Below the pieces are notes generated by a model, which saw nothing but the letters and a program-made list of their open reading frames with translations, was not told the origin of the DNA and ran no database searches. From Actinomadura luteofluorescens (GTDB lineage: Bacteria > Actinomycetota > Actinomycetes > Streptosporangiales > Streptosporangiaceae), in assembly GCF_013409365.1 (NCBI RefSeq), contig NZ_JACCBA010000001.1:1612001-1676000 (forward strand): DNA of 64,000 bases. The letters are read 5' to 3'. Both the position numbers and the translations under genes were made by a program. Shown here piece by piece: positions 7,954 to 14,536 of this stretch. Each line of letters opens with the position of its first letter. The first letter of the stretch is position 1.

Positions 7954-8022
7954 ATGCGCAACGTCGTGTATTTCTTTTGGCCCGACCAGCCCGGACGGCT
8001 GGTCTGCCAGACGCTGCGCTGA
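7954..8022 (+). CDS. Aromatic leader peptide (attenuator) upstream of DAHP synthase
   Basis: A 22-residue ORF that begins MRNVVYFFWPDQ: Tyr-Phe-Phe-Trp in a row. It lies about 100 bp before the first enzyme of aromatic amino acid synthesis, whose pathway makes exactly these residues. A TAGGCT -10 box lies seven bases before its ATG, so it is probably leaderless. Overlapping alternative hairpins and a 14-bp terminator-like stem follow, the arrangement of ribosome-mediated attenuation. Ribosome stalling at the YFFW codons during shortage would favour read-through into aroF. The regulatory function is inferred from arrangement only. Confidence 0.75.
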   Translation: MRNVVYFFWPDQPGRLVCQTLR

Positions 8023-8029
8023 CAGACCA
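7984..8029 (+). promoter_or_regulatory. Mutually exclusive hairpins in the DAHP synthase leader
   Basis: Bases 7984-7991 pair with 7997-8004 (8 bp, 5-nt loop). Bases 8000-8006 can instead pair with 8023-8029 (TGGTCTG with CAGACCA). The two stems share 8000-8004, so only one can form at a time. A ribosome held at the YFFW codons (7969-7980) would cover the approach to the first stem. Confidence 0.55.
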
Positions 8030-8035
8030 CTAAGG

Positions 8036-8069
8036 CGAAAGCCCCGGGCCGGCCGGCCCGGGGCTTTCG
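8036..8069 (+). terminator. Attenuator-type terminator hairpin before DAHP synthase
   Basis: A nearly perfect palindrome: 14-15 bp stem, GGCC loop, core AAAGCCCCGGGCC. It lies 14 bases after the leader peptide stop and 54 bases before the enzyme start. The U tract after it is short, as usual for high-GC actinobacteria. Confidence 0.7.
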
Positions 8070-8122
8070 TCGTTCCGGGGACCGGCCGGCCTCCCGGGGC
8101 ATGAACGAGAGGCAGCAGACCC

Positions 8123-9169
8123 ATGGTCGTCGTCATGGCCCCGGAGGCCAGCGAAGCGGATGTCCGAGCCGTCGTCTCACTGGTCGAGACGGCGGGAGGC
8201 GACGCCTTCGTCAGCCGCGGCGTGGAGCGGACCATCGTCGGGCTGGTGGGCGACGTCCAGCAGTTCGGCTCGCTGAACCTGCGCGGGATGCGCGGCGTGA
8301 GCGACGTCATCCGCATCTCGGCGCCCTACAAGCTGGTGAGCCGCGAGAACCACGCCGAGCGGTCGGTCGTCCGGGTCGGCGGGGTGCCGATCGGCCCCGG
8401 CACCATGACCCTGATCGCGGGCCCGTGCGCGGTGGAGACCCCCGAGCAGACCCTCGGCGCGGCGCAGATGGCGCAGGCCGCGGGCGCGACGCTGCTGCGC
8501 GGCGGCGCGTTCAAGCCGCGCACGTCGCCGTACGCGTTCCAGGGCCTCGGGGAGGCCGGGCTGCGCATCCTCGCGGACGTCCGCGAGGAGACCGGCATGC
8601 CGATCGTCACCGAGGTCGTGGACGCCGCCGACGTCGAGCTGGTCGCCTCCTACGCCGACATGCTCCAGATCGGCACCCGCAACGCGCAGAACTTCGCGCT
8701 CCTGCAGGCCGCCGGCGAGGCGGGCAAGCCGGTGATGCTGAAGCGCGGCATGAACGGGACGATCGAGGAGTGGCTGATGGCCGCCGAGTACGTCGCGCAG
8801 CGCGGCAACCTCGACATCGTGCTGTGCGAGCGGGGCATCCGCACGTTCGAGCGGGCGACCCGCAACACCCTCGACATCTCCGCGGTGCCGGTGGCGCAGC
8901 GCCTCTCCCACCTGCCGGTCATCGTGGACCCGTCGCACTCGGGCGGCAGCCGCGACCTCGTCCTGCCGCTGACCCGCGCGGCGATCGCGGTCGGCGCCGA
9001 CGGCGTGATCATCGACGTGCACCCGCACCCGGAGACCGCCCTGTGCGACGGCCCGCAGGCCCTGGTGGACGGCGACCTGCGCGAGCTCGCCAAGCTCGTG
9101 CGCGACCTGCCCCCGATCGTCGGCCGCTCCCTAACCCGGAGCGAGGACCCCGACGCGGTGCCCGCCTGA
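8123..9169 (+). CDS. aroF: 3-deoxy-7-phosphoheptulonate (DAHP) synthase, class I-beta
   Basis: A 348-residue enzyme condensing phosphoenolpyruvate and erythrose 4-phosphate, the entry step of the shikimate pathway. Residues 1-65 form a ferredoxin-like/ACT-type N-terminal domain (MVVVMAPEASEADVRAV), the kind that mediates Tyr/Phe feedback in related enzymes. The barrel carries LIAGPCAVE, RGGAFKPRTSPYAFQG, MLKRG and IIDVHPHPE. It is preceded by a leader peptide and attenuator, so both transcript read-through and allostery probably tune flux. The ATG at 8123 follows a GAGAGGCAG stretch. Confidence 0.93.
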   Translation: MVVVMAPEASEADVRAVVSLVETAGGDAFVSRGVERTIVGLVGDVQQFGSLNLRGMRGVSDVIRISAPYKLVSRENHAERSVVRVGGVPIGPGTMTLIAGPCAVETPEQTLGAAQMAQAAGATLLRGGAFKPRTSPYAFQGLGEAGLRILADVREETGMPIVTEVVDAADVELVASYADMLQIGTRNAQNFALLQAAGEAGKPVMLKRGMNGTIEEWLMAAEYVAQRGNLDIVLCERGIRTFERATRNTLDISAVPVAQRLSHLPVIVDPSHSGGSRDLVLPLTRAAIAVGADGVIIDVHPHPETALCDGPQALVDGDLRELAKLVRDLPPIVGRSLTRSEDPDAVPA

Positions 9170-9193
9170 CCCGGGCAGGTATCGTCCTGAACC

Positions 9194-9235
9194 ATGGCTT
9201 ACTGGGCACCCGACTGCGGCCCGCCGCGCTCCTGA
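9194..9235 (+). CDS. Candidate leader peptide MAYWAPDCGPPRS upstream of EamA exporter
   Basis: A 13-residue ORF whose ATG lies eight bases after a TATCGT box (9180-9185), a typical leaderless promoter spacing. It carries Tyr-Trp at positions 3-4 and is followed by a long stem (9267-9307) before the transporter at 9363. The arrangement repeats that of the DAHP synthase leader just upstream and suggests attenuation. The inducing signal and the relevance of Tyr/Trp are inferred. Confidence 0.45.
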   Translation: MAYWAPDCGPPRS

Positions 9236-9266
9236 CGGGGCGTAGCGACCGCATTCCCTGCTGATC

Positions 9267-9307
9267 ACGGCACGGCCCGGCGCGATCACGCGCCCGGGCC
9301 GCGCCGT
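9267..9307 (+). terminator. Terminator-like hairpin between leader ORF and exporter gene
   Basis: ACGGC (9267-9271) pairs with GCCGT (9303-9307). GGCCCGG-CGCG pairs with CGCG-CCCGGGCC across an ATCA loop, with one bulged C. It lacks a clear U tract. It could end the aroF transcript or attenuate the exporter. Confidence 0.5.
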
Positions 9308-9362
9308 CCTGCGCCCCGAATCCGGATCTTCCCTTCCGATTCGAGCCCAGGAGCCCTTCTCC

Positions 9363-10322
9363 GTGTCACAGAACACCTCCCTCAGCCGCGCCTCCGGCAA
9401 GCTCTCGCGGTCCCCTGCCCGGCGCGGCGGCGCCGACGTCCTGCTGGCGGCGACCCTGTGGGGGACGACCGGCACCGTCCGCACGTTCGCGGACGGAGCG
9501 TCCCCCTACTCGGTCGCCGCGATCCGCATCATCATCGGCGGCCTGGTGCTGCTGGCCCTCGCCGCGTCCACGCGCGGCGGCGCGGGGCTGCGCCGCCTGG
9601 TGACCGATCGCCGCAACCTGCCGCTCGTCGGGCTCGGCGCGGCCGCCATCACCGTGTACCAGACGGCGTTCTTCGTCGCCGCCGGCCGCACCGGCGTCGC
9701 CGTCGGCACCGTCGTCACGATCGGCAGCGCGCCCGTGTTCACCGGCGTGATCGGGCTGATCGCCCGCCGGTCCGTGCCGACCGGACGGTGGACGCTCGCC
9801 ACGGCCGGCGCCGTCGCGGGCTGCGCGCTGCTCGTCGGCGGCGGCCGGGACGCGGGCGCGGAGCCGCTCGGCATCGGGCTGGCCCTGCTGTCCGGGCTGT
9901 CGTACGCGGGGTACGCGACGGTGGCGTCCGTCCTCATCACCCGGGGCGAGGAGGACCGCGCGGTCGCCGCGGCGCTGTTCGGCACGGCGGCCCTCCCGAT
10001 GGTCCCCGTGCTGCTCGCGGGGCCCACGGGCTGGCTGCTCACCGGCGGCGGCGCGCTCATCGCGCTCTACCTCGGCGTGGTCACCACGGGCGGCGGCTAC
10101 CTGCTGTTCGCCCGGGGCCTGCGGACGACGCCCGCGACGACGGCGACGACCCTGACGCTCGCGGAGCCGGCGGTGGCGGCCGTGCTCGGCACGGCCCTGC
10201 TGGGCGAGCGGCTGGGCGGCGCGGCGCTGGGCGGCCTCGCGCTGCTGGCGGCGAGCCTGGTGGTCCTCGTGGCGCCCGCCCGCCCGCCGGCGCGGCCGCG
10301 ACGCGCGCGCACAGGGCGGTAA
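9363..10322 (+). CDS. EamA/DMT-family exporter
   Basis: A 319-residue protein with about ten membrane segments arranged as two EamA repeats: DVLLAATLWGTTGTV starts the first, and LALLSGLSYAGYATV begins the second. The family includes metabolite and amino-acid exporters such as YddG and RhtA. Substrate cannot be read from sequence, but the position after DAHP synthase and a Tyr/Trp-containing leader makes an aromatic amino acid or precursor worth testing. The GTG start follows AGGAG with suitable spacing. The C-terminus is Arg/Pro-rich. Confidence 0.85.
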   Translation: MSQNTSLSRASGKLSRSPARRGGADVLLAATLWGTTGTVRTFADGASPYSVAAIRIIIGGLVLLALAASTRGGAGLRRLVTDRRNLPLVGLGAAAITVYQTAFFVAAGRTGVAVGTVVTIGSAPVFTGVIGLIARRSVPTGRWTLATAGAVAGCALLVGGGRDAGAEPLGIGLALLSGLSYAGYATVASVLITRGEEDRAVAAALFGTAALPMVPVLLAGPTGWLLTGGGALIALYLGVVTTGGGYLLFARGLRTTPATTATTLTLAEPAVAAVLGTALLGERLGGAALGGLALLAASLVVLVAPARPPARPRRARTGR

Positions 10323-10375
10323 CGAATTGGTCTGAACCATTGGCCGGGCGCGGCGCGGCGAGGATGATGACCGGC

Positions 10376-11278
10376 ATGACGACGGGAGATGGTGACGCCG
10401 GGGGGCGGCTCTTCCCGGAGGACCTGGACGGCGTCGACCCGGTCGCCGCGGTGCTGCTGGCGGACGCCCGCCGCGCCCTCGCCGCCTACCCGGAACTGGT
10501 GGCCCTCGGCGCCGTGTACACGGCCGCCGAGCGCGTTCCGGGCGGCTGGCAGGTGGTGTGCCCGTTCGACCCGCTGCCGCAGGGCGCGCGCGAGATCCTC
10601 GCCGACCACCTGGAGGACCGGGCCGCGCCGGGATCCGGCGCGCGGGCACGCGACCTGGCGGCCGCGGCCCGGACGCTGCGGCGCGAGCCGGTCGACGAGG
10701 TGGTCGCCGGCGGCCGGCGGTTCCGGATCGCGCGGATCGAGCAGCTGGCCCGCACCGGCCCGGACGGGCCGGAGCCGCCCCGGCCGACCGACCTCGACCC
10801 GCTCCCGGCGGGCGGCCGCGTCCCGCCGGCCCGGCCGCACGAGCTGCTGCCGGACGAGGGCCCGACGTCCGACCTCGCGACCGCCGAGCTGCTGTGCCAG
10901 GTGCTGGACGCCGCAGCCGCCACGGGCAACGAGCCGTCCGGCGCGTTCCTCACCCCGGTCGCGCTGGCGCCCGCGTTCACCGTCGCCGAGCGCGGCGAGC
11001 GGCGCTGGCGGCCCGTGGGGCGCCTGTACGACGCGCCACAGCAGGCCCGCGACTCGCTGGCCACGTACTTCAGGCACGTGGTGCCCGTGGTGGAGAGCCC
11101 CGCCGAGGCCGACGTCGCCCGGTTCGCCGAGGCGGCGGAGCTGATGGAGGACGAGAGCCGCCGCAACGGCATCGCCGTCGCGGGCCGCCGCTTCCGGATC
11201 GTCCGCATCGAGCGGATCACCCTGATGGGCCCGGACGGGCCCGAGCCGCCGCGCCCGACGGACTTCGACGCCCGCTAG
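10376..11278 (+). CDS. DUF5954 family protein with internal duplication
   Basis: A 300-residue soluble protein matching the actinobacterial DUF5954 family, of unknown function. It has two related halves, each ending in a RRFRI-RIE block followed by GPDGPEPPRPTD (residues about 110-145 and 265-300). Each half begins with a YTAAERVPGGW- or FTVAERGERRW-type segment, pointing to tandem domain duplication. I chose the ATG at 10376, which has GAGG at a usable distance; ATGs at 10364 and 10367 are in frame but too close. A weak dre-like palindrome (10328-10339) lies upstream. Confidence 0.75.
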   Translation: MTTGDGDAGGRLFPEDLDGVDPVAAVLLADARRALAAYPELVALGAVYTAAERVPGGWQVVCPFDPLPQGAREILADHLEDRAAPGSGARARDLAAAARTLRREPVDEVVAGGRRFRIARIEQLARTGPDGPEPPRPTDLDPLPAGGRVPPARPHELLPDEGPTSDLATAELLCQVLDAAAATGNEPSGAFLTPVALAPAFTVAERGERRWRPVGRLYDAPQQARDSLATYFRHVVPVVESPAEADVARFAEAAELMEDESRRNGIAVAGRRFRIVRIERITLMGPDGPEPPRPTDFDAR

Positions 11279-11312
11279 CCGTGTTTCAAGGTCCCGGCTC
11301 GCTGTGTTTCAA

Positions 11313-11522
11313 CAGTCCCGGCCCACTTCGCTCGCCTGGCGGCTGTGTTGATTCAGTCCCGGCCCACTTCGCTCGCCTGGCGGCTCGCTACGTGACCGGG
11401 CCTGGGCGAACGCGGCATCGCTTCGCGATCTGCCCGGTGCCGCTCGCCTCCGGCTTCGCGGCACCGGGCAGGTCACGCGTTCGCGCGCGTGGACGAGGCC
11501 ACCTCGAGACAGGACCTGGCCG
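11313..11522. repeat. Dispersed structured repeat, copy 1
   Basis: A 169-bp core (11354-11522) matches 47651-47819 without gaps, with about 18 mismatches by eye. Its first 32 bases are duplicated in tandem at 11313-11344. Internal pairings are GCGAACGCG (11406-11414) with CGCGTTCGC (11476-11484), and a 12-bp perfect stem 11430-11441 with 11460-11471. It fills the gap between convergent stops (11278 plus, 11544 minus). A frame runs through it, but I treat it as a non-coding element. Confidence 0.85.
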
Positions 11523-11543
11523 AGGCGTGCGCGGGCGGTCCGA

Positions 11544-12788
11544 TCAGACCGCGGGGTCGCCGTAGGCGGGGCGGTGCTCCTGGACGGACGCGGCGAGCTG
11601 GTCGGCGAGCTCGCCGACGTCGAGGCGCTTCTCGATCTGCCGCAGGTCTTCGATCTTGGCCCGGGTCTCGGCGCGGCGGGGCGCGAGCAGGGTGCAGCAG
11701 TCCTCGTCGGGCAGCTCGGAGATCGTCAGGGTGCGGATGCGGCGCGCCTGGTCCATGATCTCGACCTTGTCCATGCCGACGAGGGGGCGCAGGATCGGCA
11801 GCTCGACGGCGTCGTCCAGCGCGGTGATGTTGGCGAGGGTCTGGCTGGACACCTGCCCGAGCGCGTCACCGGTGATCAGCGCGGAGCCGCGCAGCCGCCG
11901 GGCGAGGACCTCCCCGGTGCGCAGCATCAGCCGCCGCTGCGCGATCACCGCGAGCTTGTCGGCGCCGGACGACTTGATCTGCTGCTGCGCCTTGCCGAAC
12001 GGCACGACGAACAGCCGGGACCCGGTCTGGAACTTGTCCAGCTCGCGGACCAGCGCGTACGCCTTGTAGATCGACTCGGGGCCGGTGAACGGCATGCCGG
12101 AGAAGTGCAGGTAGTCGACGCGCAGGCCGCGGCGCATCATCCGGTACGCGGCGACGGGCGAGTCGATGCCGCCCGACATCAGCACCAGGCCGCGGCCGCT
12201 CATCCCGACGGGCAGGCCGCCCTGGCCGGGCAGGCCGCCGGAGTAGACGAACACCTCGTCGCGGTCGACCTCGATCGACAGGGTGTGGTCGGGGTGCTTC
12301 AGCCGGACGGGCTGGCCGTAGCGGGCGGTGACGAGCGTGCCGATGTGCCGGTCGAGCTCGGTGGAGGTCATCGGGAACCGCTTGTCGCGGCGCCGGGACC
12401 GGACGGCGAACGAGCCGGTCCGCCCGTCCATGAGCTCCAGGGCGGCGCGCTCGACGCTGGGGAGGTCCTTGCCGACCCGCCAGGCGCGGTGCGCCCACAC
12501 GATGCCCATGACGTCGGTGATCCGCTGCGCGACCCGCTCCATGGTGGCCAGGTCGGCGTCGTGCTTGCGCACGATGAACACGCCGTGCCGGCGGACGACG
12601 TCGACCCGGGCGACCGGCCGGACGGCGGTGCGCACGTTGTCGGCGAGGCGGCGCTCGAACTGCTCGCGGTTCTTGCCCTTGAGGACGACCTCGCCCAGTT
12701 TGAGCAGCACGCACGGCTCGCCGTCGACCGGCGACTGCTCCCGGACGTCCGCCGCCGCGGTGCCGGGCGCGGTGTCGAGCGTGGTCAT
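11544..12788 (-). CDS. thiI: tRNA 4-thiouridine synthase ThiI
   Basis: A 414-residue enzyme that adenylates U8 of tRNA for sulfur insertion and can supply sulfur for thiazole. An N-terminal ferredoxin-like/THUMP region (residues about 25-180) precedes the PP-loop ATPase, with LMSGGIDSPVAAYRMM near 200. The motif EDCCTLLAPRRAET lies near 365. There is no C-terminal rhodanese domain, as in many Gram-positive ThiI proteins, so sulfur must come from another carrier; a cysteine desulfurase and TusA are encoded at 62.7 kb. The ATG follows GGAGGATC. Its leader contains an unusual 13-bp long-range inverted repeat (12802-12880). Confidence 0.92.
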   Translation of the reverse strand: MTTLDTAPGTAAADVREQSPVDGEPCVLLKLGEVVLKGKNREQFERRLADNVRTAVRPVARVDVVRRHGVFIVRKHDADLATMERVAQRITDVMGIVWAHRAWRVGKDLPSVERAALELMDGRTGSFAVRSRRRDKRFPMTSTELDRHIGTLVTARYGQPVRLKHPDHTLSIEVDRDEVFVYSGGLPGQGGLPVGMSGRGLVLMSGGIDSPVAAYRMMRRGLRVDYLHFSGMPFTGPESIYKAYALVRELDKFQTGSRLFVVPFGKAQQQIKSSGADKLAVIAQRRLMLRTGEVLARRLRGSALITGDALGQVSSQTLANITALDDAVELPILRPLVGMDKVEIMDQARRIRTLTISELPDEDCCTLLAPRRAETRAKIEDLRQIEKRLDVGELADQLAASVQEHRPAYGDPAV

Positions 12789-12801
12789 GCGTGATCCTCC
12801 T

Positions 12802-12880
12802 GGCGGGAACAGGGTAAAGAGAGGACCTCCAGTGTGGCCCAGAGAGGCCAACACCGCGACCCGCATTCCCTGTTCCCGCC
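12802..12880 (-). promoter_or_regulatory. Structured leader element upstream of thiI
   Basis: GGCGGGAACAGGG (12802-12814) is perfectly complementary to 12868-12880 and encloses 53 nt. Inside, GTGTGGCC (12832-12839) pairs with GGCC-ACAC (12846-12854, one bulge). On the minus strand the closing stem ends just before the AGGAGG ribosome site of thiI. It could be a cis-regulatory RNA or simply the pfkA terminator; the large internal region favours the former. Confidence 0.5.
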
Positions 12881-12891
12881 CGGCGGGACGA

Positions 12892-13917
12892 TCAGCCGAA
12901 GAAGACCTCGGCCTCGGAGTAGCGCTCCAGCGGGACGGTCTTGAGCTCCTTCGTCGCCTCGTCGAGGCCGACGCGGATGATGTCGGTGCCCTGGAGGGCG
13001 ACCATCTTGCCGTAGTCGCCGTCCTTGACGGCGTCGATCGCCTGGAGGCCGAAGCGGGTGGCGAGGACGCGGTCGAACGCGGTGGGGGTGCCACCGCGCT
13101 GGATGTGCCCGAGCACGGTGGCGCGGGCCTCCTTGCCGGTGCGCTTCTCGATCTCGTCGGCGAGGGCCTGCCCGATGCCGCCGAGCCGGACGTGCCCGAA
13201 CGCGTCGCGCTCACCGGTCTGCAGCTGCATCTGCCCGTCGACGGGGTGCGCGCCCTCCGACACCACGATGATCGGGGCGTAGCGGGTCTTGAACCGGCTC
13301 TCCACGTACTGGCAGACCTTCTCGATGTCGAAGGGCCGCTCGGGGATGAGGATGACGTTGGCGCCGGCGGCCATGCCGACGTGCAGCGCGATCCAGCCCG
13401 CGTGCCGGCCCATGACCTCGCAGATCAGCGCGCGGTGGTGGCTCTCGGCGGTGGTGTGCAGCCGGTCGACGGCCTCCACGCCGATGTTCACCGCGGTGTC
13501 GAACCCGAAGGTGTAGTCGGTCGCGTTCAGGTCGTTGTCGATCGTCTTCGGGACGCCGACGACGTTGACGCCGTTCTTGTACAGCTCGCTCGCGACGCCG
13601 AGGGTGTCCTCGCCGCCGATGGCGATCAGCGCGTCCACGCCGAGGCCGGCGAGGTTGTCCTTGATCCGCTCGACGCCGCCCTCGACCTTGACCGGGTTGG
13701 TCCGCGACGAGCCGAGGATCGTCCCGCCGCGGGGCAGGATCCCGCGCACGGCCTGGACGTCGAGGGCCACGGTGTCGCCTTCGAGCGGTCCGCGCCAGCC
13801 GGCCCGGAAGCCGACGAACTCGTAGCCGTAGACCTGGACGCCCTTGCGGACGACCGCGCGTATCACCGCGTTCAGGCCGGGGCAGTCCCCGCCTCCGGTC
13901 AGCACTCCGACGCGCAT
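12892..13917 (-). CDS. pfkA: 6-phosphofructokinase
   Basis: A 341-residue enzyme phosphorylating fructose 6-phosphate in glycolysis. Motifs are LTGGGDCPGLNAVIR at the N-terminus, AIGGEDTLGVA near residue 100, PKTIDNDL near 123, and MGRHAGWIAL near 167. The GGED and PKTIDND residues belong to the actinobacterial subgroup that includes both ATP-dependent (Streptomyces) and PPi-dependent (Amycolatopsis) enzymes, so the phosphoryl donor cannot be assigned by eye. The ATG has a GAGAAGGTGA site. A perfect TGGTCTAGACCA palindrome about 110 bp upstream matches the DasR operator, suggesting control by aminosugar availability. Confidence 0.93.
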   Translation of the reverse strand: MRVGVLTGGGDCPGLNAVIRAVVRKGVQVYGYEFVGFRAGWRGPLEGDTVALDVQAVRGILPRGGTILGSSRTNPVKVEGGVERIKDNLAGLGVDALIAIGGEDTLGVASELYKNGVNVVGVPKTIDNDLNATDYTFGFDTAVNIGVEAVDRLHTTAESHHRALICEVMGRHAGWIALHVGMAAGANVILIPERPFDIEKVCQYVESRFKTRYAPIIVVSEGAHPVDGQMQLQTGERDAFGHVRLGGIGQALADEIEKRTGKEARATVLGHIQRGGTPTAFDRVLATRFGLQAIDAVKDGDYGKMVALQGTDIIRVGLDEATKELKTVPLERYSEAEVFFG

Positions 13918-14024
13918 GCCGTCACCTTCTCCCGCCACCGGGCTCCTCCCTCGCTCCACGTTCTCAAGACTAGTCGTCGCACGCGGCGGCACGGGCCCTT
14001 CACCGGATGTCCCGGCGCGCCGCC

Positions 14025-14040
14025 ATTGGTCTAGACCATA
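14025..14040. promoter_or_regulatory. DasR-responsive element (dre)-like operator
   Basis: ATTGGTCTAGACCATA contains the perfect 12-bp palindrome TGGTCTAGACCA (14027-14038), the core of the dre consensus bound by GntR-family DasR in Streptomyces. It lies 110 bp upstream of the pfkA start and 47 bp from the MNIO-cassette stop at 14087. Both genes point left, so pfkA is the natural target. Confidence 0.75.
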
Positions 14041-14086
14041 GTCCGTGCAGGGGGTCGCGCGGCACTTCGCCGGCGGGACGGCGCCC

Positions 14087-14536
14087 TCAGCCGGACGGAT
14101 CCCGGCCGAAGACGCGGACCCACCTCCCGAGGACCACCACCGCTCCCCCCGGCACGCGCCGCGCCGCCGCCCGGCGCGGGCGCGGCGGGTCCTGCCCGTC
14201 ATAGGACCATCGCGCCTCGGCCAGCGCGAGTTCCCGCGCCGCGTCTCCGGCGAACCGGTCCCGGTTCTCGCGCGCGAAGTCCCAGCCGTCCCGGAGGGAG
14301 CCGCGCGTCGGGCGCTCGGCGGCCCACGCGGCGAAGGCCGCCTTCCAGGACGTCCCGTACGACTCGGCCAGCGAGGGCCAGGCGCGGGCGACCTCGCCCG
14401 CCCGCTTGAGCAGGATCCCGTGCGCGGCGGCCCGCACCGCGCCGGCGTCGAAGCCCTCCGGCATCGGGCCGCCCGCCGTCATGGCCCGCACGAGCGCCTC
14501 CTGCGCCGCGGCCAGCCCGGCGTCGAATTCGCTCAC
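14087..14536 (-). CDS. Small partner protein of the DUF692/MNIO cassette
   Basis: A 149-residue, mostly helical protein (ALVRAMTAGGPMPEGFDAGA, then SLAESYGTSWKAAFAAW). It ends in an Arg/Pro-rich tail with a short hydrophobic stretch (VPGGAVVVLGRWVRV). It resembles small actinobacterial proteins annotated after SCO6045 that accompany DUF692 enzymes. MNIO enzymes normally need a partner that binds the substrate leader (DUF2063, TglB or MbnC types). By position this is the candidate, though no such domain is obvious by eye. Its GTG start overlaps the enzyme stop as GTGA, arguing for equimolar production. Confidence 0.7.
   Translation of the reverse strand: MSEFDAGLAAAQEALVRAMTAGGPMPEGFDAGAVRAAAHGILLKRAGEVARAWPSLAESYGTSWKAAFAAWAAERPTRGSLRDGWDFARENRDRFAGDAARELALAEARWSYDGQDPPRPRRAAARRVPGGAVVVLGRWVRVFGRDPSG

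Noticed and set aside
10328..10339. TGGTCTGAACCA, a dre-like palindrome upstream of the DUF5954 gene
   Set aside because: Two mismatches at the centre of the dre core; too weak to call an operator, unlike the perfect site at 14027.
11281..11522. Open frame through the repeat as a protein (…ARLAARYVTG…)
   Set aside because: The same frame recurs at 47.6 kb because the DNA repeats. There is no ribosome site, and differences include compensatory stem changes rather than protein-conserving ones.
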